64,000 bases of DNA from Pseudomonadota bacterium. Lineage in GTDB: Bacteria; Bdellovibrionota; Bacteriovoracia; Bacteriovoracales; Bacteriovoracaceae. The notes under the pieces were generated by a model that did not search any database, was not told the origin of the DNA, and was given only the letters and a program-made list of their open reading frames with translations. The position numbers and the translations under genes are program-made. The stretch lies in NCBI GenBank assembly GCA_027488375.1, contig JAIYBW010000008.1:1-64000 (forward strand), read 5' to 3'. Of the stretch, positions 8,372 to 16,934 are shown one piece after another (the first letter of the stretch is position 1; each line of letters opens with the position of its first letter).

Positions 8372-9547
8372 AGCTCGTGCGATTAAACCTTCTTTAATCT
8401 CTTTTTGCTGATTATATTTTTGGGAAATTTTGACAATACATGAATCAGACTGAGTTTTTACGACAACTCCTGTTGCAATCAGAGTATTTCCTCCAACGTA
8501 GTCAAATTCAAAGAGATCAACTTTCATCCCTTTCTCAAAATTGTCAGCAAGTCCTTTATCCAATACTACATATTCTTTCTGAGGAGAGACTTTAGTTACA
8601 GAAGCTTCTAAATCATAAGTTTTAAATTTATTATCTAGTAGCTTTGTTTGACTCTTATCGACTCTCCTGATTAAGTTAACTCCAAAGGCCGTTCCTAAAT
8701 CTGTCGACCGACCACTTACGACCTGGGCCCCTCGCAATTCTAACCGCCAGGATTTCCCCATGGCAAAGTTGATCCCTGCATAAGGCATAATCCATTCACG
8801 ATTTTTTGAGCCATACAGTTCACTCGATCCTGTATTGAGAATAGGCCTATCAATCTCTGAGTTTTCATAAGGATCATTATTCAGCGACGTCACACCGTCG
8901 ACTCCAGCGACAAGGGCCACATACTTCCACGCCAAAGCAGCTTCACCTTGCCAGTAGATCTCATGAGATAAATCACTCCCCGGTCGTCGATAACCAGCTC
9001 GAAGAGACATGAAATTTTGATTCTTCGCTAAAAATGTCATGCCTCCGCCGACCGAAATTTCATTCCCGGTATCACCGAGGGCCAGGATCTCATCATCAAC
9101 ACCAACGGTGTAATCTTCATTGGTATATGGCGTATAACGAAATGTTGTTTCGACCATGTATTTCATACGGTCAACATCAGGGAAAGCATACATGATGTTA
9201 AAGTAAGTAGATTGCAGCCCTGTGCTCGAACCACTAACTTGATCACCACTTATTTCTTTGACTGAATTGTTTTGCCTAAATCTGGCCCCAAGTCCAAATT
9301 GTAAATCACTCGTGGCGCCATAATATCCTCTTATTTCAGATTGAATTCGAGAAAAAGACTCTCCATCAAGAAAATCTTGAGAAGCTCCATCTTTATCAAT
9401 CTTCTTAGAAGTGACAAAGCTCTCACCATAAATGCCAATCTGGTAGCCCTTTTTGGTTAAAACTTGAGTGGGGGCAACATAGGAATTAAGAAAATCTTGA
9501 GCAGAGGCTGCCTGAAAAATGATAAAAAATATAAAAATTAATTTCAT
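8360..9547 (-). CDS. Outer-membrane beta-barrel-like protein
   Basis: 395 aa from the chosen start. The first residues (MKLIFIFFIIFQAASAQ) form a clean signal peptide. The rest alternates short amphipathic strands rich in aromatic and Gly residues (for example FGLGARF, ISVGGGMTFL, LRLELRGAQVVSGR-like stretches), as in porin-like or adhesion-type outer-membrane barrels. The last 90 residues (VSPQKEYVVLDKG onwards) look like a small separate beta domain. Starting at 9547 puts the ATG seven bases after the stop of the upstream gene and makes the signal peptide N-terminal. A longer frame from 9604 would overlap that gene and bury the signal. Substrate and role unknown. Confidence 0.75.
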   Translation of the reverse strand: MKLIFIFFIIFQAASAQDFLNSYVAPTQVLTKKGYQIGIYGESFVTSKKIDKDGASQDFLDGESFSRIQSEIRGYYGATSDLQFGLGARFRQNNSVKEISGDQVSGSSTGLQSTYFNIMYAFPDVDRMKYMVETTFRYTPYTNEDYTVGVDDEILALGDTGNEISVGGGMTFLAKNQNFMSLRAGYRRPGSDLSHEIYWQGEAALAWKYVALVAGVDGVTSLNNDPYENSEIDRPILNTGSSELYGSKNREWIMPYAGINFAMGKSWRLELRGAQVVSGRSTDLGTAFGVNLIRRVDKSQTKLLDNKFKTYDLEASVTKVSPQKEYVVLDKGLADNFEKGMKVDLFEFDYVGGNTLIATGVVVKTQSDSCIVKISQKYNQQKEIKEGLIARASLK

Positions 9548-9554
9548 AAAGAGA

Positions 9555-10157
9555 TTATACGTTCTGGCCGTTCGTTTGTAAAAAAGAGACATCAGGTTTT
9601 TCAAATGTCACCAGATCAGCTTCACGGTACCAGATGCCATTGTTTTTAGAAAATAGACATATTGATTGATAGGCCAGTGACGTGAATTCCTGAAATTCTT
9701 TTTTGGCCAGATCTATCGAACTATGGAGGTGTAAGGGATCTTGAAATCTTCCGATTGTGAGAAAAGTTTTTTTTGAATCCTTCATTTTCTTTTCTCTATC
9801 ATGAATATAAGACTGACAAATAGCAAAGACCGATTCTTGGCAAAGGGCCAATTCTTCTTCAATGATGGGATTGAGGTAAAGAATTTTATTTTTCTTATAC
9901 TCATGAACATCTAAACCAGAGAATTTTAGATTGTGGTTTGAGGTATTTTCAAAATAGAAAGACTCGAGCTCCTCAACAAGCTCCTGCTGGAGTTTTTTAA
10001 CTTCTGTGGCCTCAACTTCAAAGGGAGGCACGATGGGTAGATGCAAATAAGGATTCGTCTGATACTTTTCATCAAAGCGCGCACGAAAACTTTCAATAAT
10101 CTTTGAGAATGAATTATCTGGATAAAAAGTAAGTCCAAGGAAAAACTTGGTATTCAT
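9555..10157 (-). CDS. 2H-phosphoesterase-like (2'-5' RNA ligase superfamily) protein, possibly degenerate
   Basis: 200 aa. The layout resembles LigT-type 2H enzymes: the first motif YLHLPIVPPFEV (H39) matches the H-x-[TS] strand followed by PPF. The second expected motif reads TFLTIGRF, with Phe132 where His is usual. A separate HLHSSID follows at 143-149. In this superfamily both His residues are needed to act on cyclic phosphates or 2',5' links, so activity is doubtful unless the later His residues take over. It is followed after seven bases by the barrel gene on the same strand. The call rests on motif resemblance only. Confidence 0.5.
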   Translation of the reverse strand: MNTKFFLGLTFYPDNSFSKIIESFRARFDEKYQTNPYLHLPIVPPFEVEATEVKKLQQELVEELESFYFENTSNHNLKFSGLDVHEYKKNKILYLNPIIEEELALCQESVFAICQSYIHDREKKMKDSKKTFLTIGRFQDPLHLHSSIDLAKKEFQEFTSLAYQSICLFSKNNGIWYREADLVTFEKPDVSFLQTNGQNV

Positions 10158-10194
10158 AAAAGTATTTTAGGCGTGATTCAAATTCAAGACAAAT

Positions 10195-10223
10195 AAAAAA
10201 AAGGGAGAACTCTTGTCCTCCCT
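10195..10223 (-). terminator. Rho-independent terminator of eno
   Basis: AGGGAG/CTCCCT stem (10202-10207 with 10218-10223). On the minus strand it is followed by a run of T residues. It sits 15 bases past the enolase stop. Confidence 0.8.
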
Positions 10224-10237
10224 CATTTTGTTAAACC

Positions 10238-11524
10238 TTACTTTACTGGGGTGAAAACCGCAGCTGCTCCTAACTCTTCCTCGATGCGGAGAAGTTGATT
10301 ATATTTCTCGATTCTATCTGATCGAGAGGCTGATCCTGTTTTTATGTGACCTGCTCCAGATGCAACCGCTAAATCAGCGATGAAGGCATCGGCCGTTTCT
10401 CCTGAGCGATGAGAGATAATCGCCTTGAAACCATGATCGTAAGCGAGTTTGAGAGTATCAAATGTTTCTGTCAGAGAACCAATCTGGTTTACTTTCACTA
10501 AAATAGCATTCGCCTCTTTATTTTCAATTCCACGCTTAAGAATTTTTGCGTTGGTCACAAAAAGATCATCACCAACGTTTGTTATTTTACTTCCTAGAGC
10601 GGCTTGGAATTTCATAAATCCATCTCTATCACTTTCATCGAAACCATCTTCTATTGAATAAATAGGGGCCAACTTAGTAAGTGATTCATAGTAGGAAATC
10701 ATTTGATCGTTTGTGTACTCGGCTCCACCCATTTCATATTTTTTACTTTTTTCATTGTAAAATTCAGAGGCAGCACAATCGAGAGAAATGGAAATATCGA
10801 CACCTGGTTGATAGCCAGCATTTTTTATCGCCTTTAAAATGGACTCAATGGCTTCTCCGTGATCTTTCAAATTTGGAGCAAATCCGCCCTCATCTCCCAC
10901 ATTGGTAGAATGGCCCGCATCGTGAAGGACTTTTTTCAAATGATGAAAGACCTCTACTCCTGCTCTAAAATTTTCAGAAAAAGATTTTTTCATATGAGGC
11001 ACAATCATGAATTCTTGAATATCAAGATTGTTAGAAGCATGGGCCCCACCATTAATAATATTCATCAGGGGAGTAGGAAGTCGCATTTGCCCCACTGGGT
11101 TTGGCACTTTCAAATCTTCATATAAATACTTATACAGGGGCTTATTTTTCGCCAAAGCAGCTGCTCGGCAAATGGCCATCGAGACACCAAGGATAGCATT
11201 CGCACCAAGTTTTTCTTTATTTTCTGTGTCATCAAGTTCCAGCATGAGGTGGTCAAGAGCTCTTTGCTCAAAAACATTTTTACCAACGAGTTTAGGTGCA
11301 ATCAATTTATTTACATTCTCAACTGCTTTTAAAACACCCTTGCCCATATAGTGAGATTTATCACCATCACGAAGTTCTAAAGCTTCACGACTACCAGTCG
11401 AAGCACCAGAAGGAACAGAAGCTCGACCTAAAAGACCATTATCCAAAGTAACATCAACTTCAACCGTTGGATTTCCACGGGAATCTAAGACCTGACGTGC
11501 ATGAATAATTTTTATTAAACTCAT
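10238..11524 (-). CDS. eno: Enolase (phosphopyruvate hydratase)
   Basis: A 428-aa glycolytic enzyme that interconverts 2-phosphoglycerate and phosphoenolpyruvate. The full family pattern is visible: [17 protein letters not shown] at the N-terminus, the SGASTG loop, the catalytic GDEGGFAPN, the metal-ligand strands [16 protein letters not shown] and GDDLFVTN, the catalytic Lys in [11 protein letters not shown], and SHRSGET. The length is standard. A Shine-Dalgarno-like AAAAGGAGT precedes the ATG. It is a single-gene unit with its own terminator; part of the degradosome-linked housekeeping set in many bacteria, which is not testable here. Confidence 0.98.
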   Translation of the reverse strand: MSLIKIIHARQVLDSRGNPTVEVDVTLDNGLLGRASVPSGASTGSREALELRDGDKSHYMGKGVLKAVENVNKLIAPKLVGKNVFEQRALDHLMLELDDTENKEKLGANAILGVSMAICRAAALAKNKPLYKYLYEDLKVPNPVGQMRLPTPLMNIINGGAHASNNLDIQEFMIVPHMKKSFSENFRAGVEVFHHLKKVLHDAGHSTNVGDEGGFAPNLKDHGEAIESILKAIKNAGYQPGVDISISLDCAASEFYNEKSKKYEMGGAEYTNDQMISYYESLTKLAPIYSIEDGFDESDRDGFMKFQAALGSKITNVGDDLFVTNAKILKRGIENKEANAILVKVNQIGSLTETFDTLKLAYDHGFKAIISHRSGETADAFIADLAVASGAGHIKTGSASRSDRIEKYNQLLRIEEELGAAAVFTPVK

Positions 11525-11606
11525 AGGTACTCCTTTTAAGTGACATCAAAAGTAACCTAATTTCTAACCGAAGGGAAAATAAAAGAGAATTTAGCGATGC
11601 GAAATT

Positions 11607-12059
11607 CTAACCATCTGCACGTTTTTTGAGGAGTTTGGCTGCGACTAATAAAAAAAGAGTTACGGCCCCTAACCATTTTGGAAAACTCACAAATGGTAAG
11701 AGGACATGGAACGAATTAAACTCACCAGATATCAAAAAGATGATAATCATTGTCGTTTCGATGAGATCTAAAAAACCTGGGATAAAAACTCTTTTTTTTG
11801 GGATGATGAGATAAAAAATCCAGGAGTAGTTGATCATAAACCAGTAATCAACAATCTCTCCCCAAAAATAACGATCTCGCTCAATTATGCTGAGATTAAT
11901 CAGATAATCCCTGGCTTCACCGATGGTATAAAAAAATCTGCCATCAAGTTTCCCTGGTGGCCCAAAGTATTTCATGAGGACACCAGATAAAATTAAGCTG
12001 ACATGAAGCCAGAAAAGTTTTGTTTTTAAGAAGCTTTTTTGAGAATCGGCAGGGCCCAT
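11607..12059 (-). CDS. Small integral membrane protein, unknown
   Basis: 150 aa with about four hydrophobic segments (near residues 15-30, 72-86, 93-113 and 120-143) and a Lys/Arg-rich C-terminus. I do not recognise a family. The chosen ATG lies inside the end of the CpaF-type gene (34-base overlap), which suggests coupling to it. A shorter start at Met29 would lose the first membrane helix. Association with the upstream secretion ATPase is a positional inference only. Confidence 0.6.
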   Translation of the reverse strand: MGPADSQKSFLKTKLFWLHVSLILSGVLMKYFGPPGKLDGRFFYTIGEARDYLINLSIIERDRYFWGEIVDYWFMINYSWIFYLIIPKKRVFIPGFLDLIETTMIIIFLISGEFNSFHVLLPFVSFPKWLGAVTLFLLVAAKLLKKRADG

Positions 12060-13159
12060 TCTGGTGCCTTAAAATTAGTGCGTGGGAAAGGAAGTTTATT
12101 CGCAATAAATTCCTCAAAGAAAGTTGGAACGTACCCGGTTGGTACCATCTCACCAATGAATTTATGAGTCTCTGGATCCTTGCCTGTTTGAACCCAACGA
12201 AAAATGTCTTTTACGATATAGCGGCCATGCTCATCTACTCCTAAAACTTCAGAGATATGAGATGTTCTTCTTCCTCCATCGTGATAACGGGAACACTGAA
12301 CAATCAATTGGAGAGCACTTCCCACCATTTTTCGTATGGCATCAGGTGGAATTCTTGTTTCACCCATGAGGCACAAAGTCTCAAGTCGCGTACAAGCATC
12401 GAGCGGCGTATTGGCGTGAACAGTTCCCATAGAACCTTCGTGACCCGTACTCATGGCATTCAAAAGATCCAGGGCCTCAGGTCCCCTGACCTCTCCTACA
12501 ATAATACGATCTGGTCTTAGCCTTAAAGCTGACTCCACGAGATCTCTTATTGTGACTTCTTTAATTCCACGTTCTTTATTTTCTTTTCTCGTTTCAAAGC
12601 GCACAACGTGCTCAGCTTTGATCTGAAGCTCTGCTGCATCTTCAATAATGAGGAGTCGTTGTGTTTTTGGCATTCTCCCACCAAGGACATTGAGCATGGT
12701 GGTTTTACCAGATCCAGTCCCCCCACTTACGAGAGTATTTTTACCTAAATACATACAACAATCTAAAAATCTTGCGCCATCAGGGGATAAAGATCCAAAA
12801 TTAATCAGATCTTTTAAGCCTAATTTATCTTCAGAAAATTTTCGAATGGCGACAGTGACACCAGCTTTGGCCATGGGTGGAATCACCACAGCAATACGCG
12901 AGCCATCAGGAAGTCGGGCATCAAGTCGAGGATTATCAGCATCAATAACTCGACCTACAGATTGAGCAATTGCACGCATAGAGGCCATCAGGGCTTCATT
13001 ATCTGAAAATTGATTTGGAACCCGATACACGAGTCCTTTTCTTTCCACAAATATTTCATGAGGGCCATTAATCATGACCTCAGAGACCGAAGGGTCTTTG
13101 AGCAGATCTCCTATGGGTGATAGGAGATTGGCGATGGCGTCTTGAAAAACGCTACTCAT
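12026..13159 (-). CDS. cpaF: CpaF/TadA-type secretion ATPase
   Basis: 377 aa, type II/IV secretion ATPase of the CpaF branch. Seen: an N-terminal domain with VSEVMINGPHEIFVER, the RLPDGSRIAVVIPP region, Walker A GGTGSGKTT at 146-154, an Asp box near 170-180, Walker B DRIIVGEVRG, and the His-box GHEGSMGTVHAN. Such ATPases drive assembly of Flp/Tad pili at the inner membrane. No other tad/cpa gene (prepilin, TadB/C platform, RcpA secretin) is in the window, so it is an orphan here. It follows a cupredoxin-like gene by 12 bases and overlaps a small membrane-protein gene, so the three may form an operon. Confidence 0.9.
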   Translation of the reverse strand: MSSVFQDAIANLLSPIGDLLKDPSVSEVMINGPHEIFVERKGLVYRVPNQFSDNEALMASMRAIAQSVGRVIDADNPRLDARLPDGSRIAVVIPPMAKAGVTVAIRKFSEDKLGLKDLINFGSLSPDGARFLDCCMYLGKNTLVSGGTGSGKTTMLNVLGGRMPKTQRLLIIEDAAELQIKAEHVVRFETRKENKERGIKEVTIRDLVESALRLRPDRIIVGEVRGPEALDLLNAMSTGHEGSMGTVHANTPLDACTRLETLCLMGETRIPPDAIRKMVGSALQLIVQCSRYHDGGRRTSHISEVLGVDEHGRYIVKDIFRWVQTGKDPETHKFIGEMVPTGYVPTFFEEFIANKLPFPRTNFKAPEWALPILKKAS

Positions 13160-13171
13160 GGATATTTACTC

Positions 13172-13579
13172 CTAGTACTCTTTTGGTTTCCAAACGGAAG
13201 GCTCACTTCCTTCAGAAGCGACTTCTCTTTTTGGAACAAATTTTTTTAAAACGACAAGTTTTCCGTCGTTCTTTGAACTCGGGCAATAAAATGAAAATTC
13301 ACCGGCCTTATCAAAAACCACTTCGGCTTCAGTCACTTTCCCTTTATTGGCCGCCATAAAAACTTTATGAGATTCAACAATCAGGCAATGAGGTTCTTCA
13401 ACTGTTGATGTGACAAAAAACTTAACTTTCTCTCCTTCAAAAACGGAAAGACTTTTTGGATAGTAACCTTCTTTCGTGACAATAATGGCAACTTCTCTTG
13501 TTGGGTGCTCTAACTTTTTTGCCTCTTCAGCAAAAGCTAATTGAGAAAAAAGAAGAGAAAATAAGAGGACTCGTTTCAT
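13172..13579 (-). CDS. Secreted cupredoxin-like protein
   Basis: 135 aa from the chosen start. The ATG at 13579 is preceded by GAGG at good spacing and opens a signal peptide (MKRVLLFSLLFSQLAFA), so the upstream ATG at 13597 is rejected. The mature part has the Greek-key pattern of the cupredoxin_1 family: a YYPKSLSVFEGEKVKFFVTS strand pair, EPHCLIVES, and GEFSFYCPSSKNDGK near the end. The usual copper loop is C-x2-H-x2-M; here the H and M positions are not kept, so copper binding is uncertain. It is probably periplasmic, and is located directly upstream of cpaF. Confidence 0.75.
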   Translation of the reverse strand: MKRVLLFSLLFSQLAFAEEAKKLEHPTREVAIIVTKEGYYPKSLSVFEGEKVKFFVTSTVEEPHCLIVESHKVFMAANKGKVTEAEVVFDKAGEFSFYCPSSKNDGKLVVLKKFVPKREVASEGSEPSVWKPKEY

Positions 13580-13651
13580 TTGAACCTCGCTGTTCAAATG
13601 TCTATTCGGTATAAAGCTATCAAGTTTTAAGTTTTTAATTTTTTATCTCAA

Positions 13652-13960
13652 TTACCCGACTGTTTTAATGGCGTAATAAGCAGGAGTCTCGTAAGGATGA
13701 GAGGATTTTATGGCCTCAACAACCTCAGGATAAAAAGCCTCCTCACAGATCATTTCAATTCTTACCTCTTGAACAAATTCAATTTCCCCCTGGGTCCCAA
13801 TGAATGGCCGACTTTCACTGAGAGGTCTAAACTGCCCAACACCAGGGTGTTCAAAACAGCAGGAATCATAATTCCCCCATTTTCCTGCCCCAGCAGAAAA
13901 CATCGCCGCCTTCACTTTGTCTTTATGAGTTTCTGGAACAAATACGATGACTTGAAACAT
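13652..13960 (-). CDS. CutA/NIF3-like PII-fold small protein (YqfO insert type)
   Basis: 102 aa. It matches the pattern of the stand-alone domain found as an insert in NIF3/YqfO proteins: FQVIVFVPETHKDKVKAAMF at the start, then GKWGNYDSCCF, GQFRPLSESRPFIG, and the ending SSHPYETPAYYA. The HPYETP ending is highly characteristic. The function of this family is unclear; a trimeric PII/CutA-like fold and ligand or metal sensing have been proposed. It stands alone on the minus strand. Confidence 0.8.
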   Translation of the reverse strand: MFQVIVFVPETHKDKVKAAMFSAGAGKWGNYDSCCFEHPGVGQFRPLSESRPFIGTQGEIEFVQEVRIEMICEEAFYPEVVEAIKSSHPYETPAYYAIKTVG

Positions 13961-14020
13961 AAGAATCTTCCCTACCCAATGCGTTAATTACTTACTTACT
14001 TATCTGACATTTCCAACAAA

Positions 14021-14038
14021 TTCTTACAAATTTCTTAC
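14021..14038. promoter_or_regulatory. TTCTTAC direct repeat, 11-bp period
   Basis: TTCTTAC occurs at 14021-14027 and 14032-14038, one helical turn apart, in the 184-base gap between the minus-strand CutA-like gene and the plus-strand metalloprotease gene. The same heptamer, or its complement GTAAGAA, recurs as palindromes near 31.5 kb. An 11-bp direct spacing is typical of winged-helix regulators. Candidate site only. Confidence 0.35.
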
Positions 14039-14144
14039 AACTAAAAATCAGACTAGACAGCTCTATCAATGAAAAGAAACAATGATCAACACTGAAAACT
14101 AACAGAATCCTAACACGGTAGTGTTTAGATCATGGAGGATATTA

Positions 14145-15062
14145 ATGAAAGCACTTAAAGCGACATCAGCACTTGTAGGACTTACTCTTGCTGGTTCAAT
14201 TTTCGCCTGTTCAATGGATGGACAAGGTGGATTCTTACCTGAGAACGATCTCTATATTCCAGCTGGTATCAAAGGTATCAACACTGGAATCACTGAGGCT
14301 CAATTCAACTCTGCTATCGACAAGGTTGAAACAATTTATGCTCCTATCATTTCTAGCATGGGCGCGAAGTTGAACATTCAACGTAAATGGGATGATGGAA
14401 CAGTAAATGCTTACGCTTCTCAATCTGGTAAAACTTGGACAGTTGCCATGTTTGGTGGTTTAGCTCGTCATAAAACAATTACTGAAGATGGTATGGCCCT
14501 TGTTGTTTGTCACGAAATCGGTCACCACATCGGTGGAGCACCTAAGAAAGGTGGATCAGCTTCTGGTGGTGGATGGTGGGGCGGTTCTAGCGGTGGAGTT
14601 AGCAGCTGGGCATCAAACGAAGGTCAAGCAGATTACTTCGCAACTCTTAAATGTCTTAGAAAAGCTTTCTTGAACGATAACAATACTGCCATCGTTGCAG
14701 CTATGAATGTTCCTAAATCACTTACAGATGCTTGTAAAAAAACAACTAAAGGTGACAAAGAAGATTCTGCACTTTGTATCAGAACAAGCATGGCCGGAAA
14801 ATCTGTGGCCAATCTTTTCTCTGATCTAAGCAAATTACCTGAAGCAAAATTTGAAACTCCTGATGCAAAAGTTGTTTCTTCAACTGATGACAATCACCCT
14901 AAAGCTCAGTGTCGTCTTGATACTTACTTCCAAGGATCTCTTTGTGATGTCAGCATGAATGAAGATGTTTCTCAAAAAGAAGAAGTTAAAGGTACATGTC
15001 ACGGTACTCTTGGACACAAAATTGGAACTCGTCCACTTTGTTGGTTCAAACCTTCTAAGTAA
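14145..15062 (+). CDS. Secreted zinc metalloprotease (HEIGHH motif)
   Basis: 305 aa. The start ATG 14145 has GGAGG seven bases upstream and begins the signal peptide (KALKATSALVGLTLAGSIFA); the ATG at 14121 is rejected. The product has the gluzincin/M48-like motif HEIGHH at 123-128, with third-ligand helix EGQADYFA at 159-166. Between them lies an unusual Gly/Trp/Ser-rich insert (about 135-155). Several Cys residues in the C-terminal half suggest disulfides, so it is likely periplasmic or extracellular. Upstream lies a small inverted repeat (CTAACAC/GTGTTTAG, 14110-14128) just before the ribosome site. A strong terminator follows. A protease is certain by motif; the subfamily is not. Confidence 0.8.
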   Translation: MKALKATSALVGLTLAGSIFACSMDGQGGFLPENDLYIPAGIKGINTGITEAQFNSAIDKVETIYAPIISSMGAKLNIQRKWDDGTVNAYASQSGKTWTVAMFGGLARHKTITEDGMALVVCHEIGHHIGGAPKKGGSASGGGWWGGSSGGVSSWASNEGQADYFATLKCLRKAFLNDNNTAIVAAMNVPKSLTDACKKTTKGDKEDSALCIRTSMAGKSVANLFSDLSKLPEAKFETPDAKVVSSTDDNHPKAQCRLDTYFQGSLCDVSMNEDVSQKEEVKGTCHGTLGHKIGTRPLCWFKPSK

Positions 15063-15080
15063 TTTTCTTAATTATTTAAT

Positions 15081-15112
15081 AAAAAAAGGCAGCGCAAGCT
15101 GCCTTTTTTTTT
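15081..15112 (+). terminator. Strong terminator after the metalloprotease gene
   Basis: AAGGCAGC/GCTGCCTT stem with a GCAA loop, preceded by A7 and followed by T9. The symmetry allows function in both directions. Confidence 0.9.
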
Positions 15113-15228
15113 GCCCGAAAGTATTCCTTCATACCAATTCCAGATCATCTTAATTCTTTCTATTGAAACTGCTAAGACTATGACCAATCTAACTCTAGGA
15201 TGAAGAAAGGTTGGAGTAATTAAACGAC

Positions 15229-15265
15229 AAAAAAAAGGGCCAGACTTTCGTCCGACCCTCTTTTT
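15229..15265 (-). terminator. Terminator of the FKBP gene, GAAA tetraloop
   Basis: Ten-bp stem (15236-15245 with 15250-15259) that pairs completely if two G-U pairs are allowed on the minus-strand transcript. It is capped by a GAAA tetraloop and followed by T7 on the minus strand. A T run on the other side suggests partial bidirectional use. Confidence 0.8.
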
Positions 15266-15287
15266 ATTAAGAATTTTAAATCTTAAA

Positions 15288-16016
15288 TTACTTTTTCTTA
15301 GGAGCTGGAGCAGCAGCTTTTGCAGCATCAGCAGCTTTTGTGACCTTGAAAAGCTCAACTTCGAAAACGAGAGTTGCGCCACCAGGAATTTTTGGAGGAG
15401 CACCAGCTTCACCATAAGCAAGATCAGAAGGAATAACAAATTTAGTTTTTCCGCCCTCTTTCATTGTTTGAAGACCTTCAGTCCAGCCTTTGATTACGCG
15501 GTTAAGTGGGAAAGAGATTGTTTTTCCGCGCTCAACTGAAGAATCAAATACAGTTCCGTCAGTAAGGGTCCCGTGGTAGTGAACTTCAACAACATCTTCA
15601 GCAGATGGAGTTGCACCAGTTCCTTCTTTGATAACTTTATAACTTAGACCAGATTCAGTCTTCGTAGCAGACTCATCTTTAATGAACTTTTCGATGAAAG
15701 CTTTACCAGCATCTTTTTCTTTTGCTGCAACTTTATCCATACGGGCCTTGAAAACTTCCTGAATTCTATTTTGGAACTTGGCCATATCAACTTCAGATTT
15801 TTCATTTTTTGCGGCCATAGAAATACCTTTATAAAGAGCAGAGATCTCTTTATCAGATAAGCTCAAACGCTGAAGATTTCCACCTAGCATATATCCCATA
15901 GCGTAGAACGTCTTATCATCATCAGACTCAAGACTGATCTTCTTTGGATCATTTGAATTACAAGAGACAAGCATAAGTGAAGAGAGAGAGAGGCCTAAGA
16001 GCCATTGTTTTTTCAT
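15288..16016 (-). CDS. FKBP-type peptidyl-prolyl isomerase lipoprotein (FkpA/Mip-like)
   Basis: 242 aa from ATG 16016, which has AAAGGA nine bases upstream; the TTG at 16025 is too close to it. There is a lipoprotein signal with lipobox LVSC. An N-terminal helical dimerisation region (FKBP_N type; about 20-125, [11 protein letters not shown] onwards) is followed by the FKBP catalytic domain, with [28 protein letters not shown] and [14 protein letters not shown]. The C-terminus is an Ala/Lys tail. It would assist folding of periplasmic or outer-membrane proteins. Single gene with its own terminator; the family assignment is firm. Confidence 0.92.
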   Translation of the reverse strand: MKKQWLLGLSLSSLMLVSCNSNDPKKISLESDDDKTFYAMGYMLGGNLQRLSLSDKEISALYKGISMAAKNEKSEVDMAKFQNRIQEVFKARMDKVAAKEKDAGKAFIEKFIKDESATKTESGLSYKVIKEGTGATPSAEDVVEVHYHGTLTDGTVFDSSVERGKTISFPLNRVIKGWTEGLQTMKEGGKTKFVIPSDLAYGEAGAPPKIPGGATLVFEVELFKVTKAADAAKAAAPAPKKK

Positions 16017-16058
16017 AACGTACAATCCTTTGTTGATTAAAACATGAAAAGAATAACT

Positions 16059-16934
16059 TTATTTTTTCGGCTTTGCTAGAGTTTCTGATGCTTTGGCTTT
16101 CAACCAAAGTATAACAATAAGACTCAGTGCGCCTATTGCCGTTATAATTATGCCCACTGGTAGTTCTGCACCATAGATGGGGAACTGATAACAAAGATAA
16201 TCGGCACCCATGAGAAGTAAACCGTTTAAGATTGCTCCATAGAGAAACTCTCCCAACAAGTCTAATCGGTTAAACCAAATTTTTCGGGCGAGAATAGGAA
16301 AAATAAGGGCAAGAAATGAGAAAGCTCCAAAATAATAAGTTGTAATGAAGGTAATAATTCCAACAGAAATAAAAATGAAGCGAAAAATAACTGATTCATT
16401 CAATTCCCAATTTTGGGCCATGATTGAACCAATGGAGTATTTTTTTAATTCCTTAAAGTAAATTTTTAGGCCAATAAACAGCAAGAACTGGGTCAGGAGA
16501 AGAAAAATGAGGGCTTCTGTTGAAGCATATCGAAAATGACCAAACCATAGCTCTAAAGGAAAAGGTAGATTAAAGGCCATGAAGACAAATTGACCTAGTG
16601 AAAAAACAGCTCCAATCATAAGATTGAACGTCATACCCAAAAGTATGATTCTTTCGTACTTAGTTTTGCCTTTTAAGTTAATAGAAAATAGCCATCCCAT
16701 TAAAATAAAAAAAACAAGCCCACTACCTAAGGCAAGAGGGTTGCTAAAAAGTTGAGGATTCAAAATTTTGAGGAAGTGAAAAATCATTAACCAGAAGATG
16801 GCAAGTCCATCCATTCCTAAAGTTGAAGGGCTCGTGAGGATATTTCGAGTACCCCATTGAACAAGGCTCCCCGACTGAGAAAGCAGGCAGCCAACCAAGA
16901 AACTGCATCCCAAGCGAAGAACTAAATAGTCCAT
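16059..16934 (-). CDS. FecCD-type ABC transporter permease, short form
   Basis: 291 aa, mostly transmembrane helices. The fragment GSLVQWGTRNILTSPSTLG corresponds to the FecCD/BtuC signature (G-x3-Q-x3-RNPLA-x-P-x-LG), and IFPILARKIWF to the later conserved loop, so this is a permease of the iron-siderophore/cobalamin/haem family. The signature lies at residue about 22, whereas it normally follows an extra N-terminal helix and about 50 more residues, so the protein seems N-terminally shortened. It overlaps the ATPase gene by 13 bases. No binding protein is directly adjacent; the product at 18535 is a possible partner. Substrate unknown. Confidence 0.78.
   Translation of the reverse strand: MDYLVLRLGCSFLVGCLLSQSGSLVQWGTRNILTSPSTLGMDGLAIFWLMIFHFLKILNPQLFSNPLALGSGLVFFILMGWLFSINLKGKTKYERIILLGMTFNLMIGAVFSLGQFVFMAFNLPFPLELWFGHFRYASTEALIFLLLTQFLLFIGLKIYFKELKKYSIGSIMAQNWELNESVIFRFIFISVGIITFITTYYFGAFSFLALIFPILARKIWFNRLDLLGEFLYGAILNGLLLMGADYLCYQFPIYGAELPVGIIITAIGALSLIVILWLKAKASETLAKPKK

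Noticed and set aside
10859..11351. Plus-strand open frames within eno
   Set aside because: Antisense shadows of a highly conserved gene; no motifs or ribosome sites.
15068..15439. 123-aa minus-strand frame around the FKBP terminator
   Set aside because: Low-complexity Leu/Lys product spanning two terminators and overlapping the FKBP gene in another frame.
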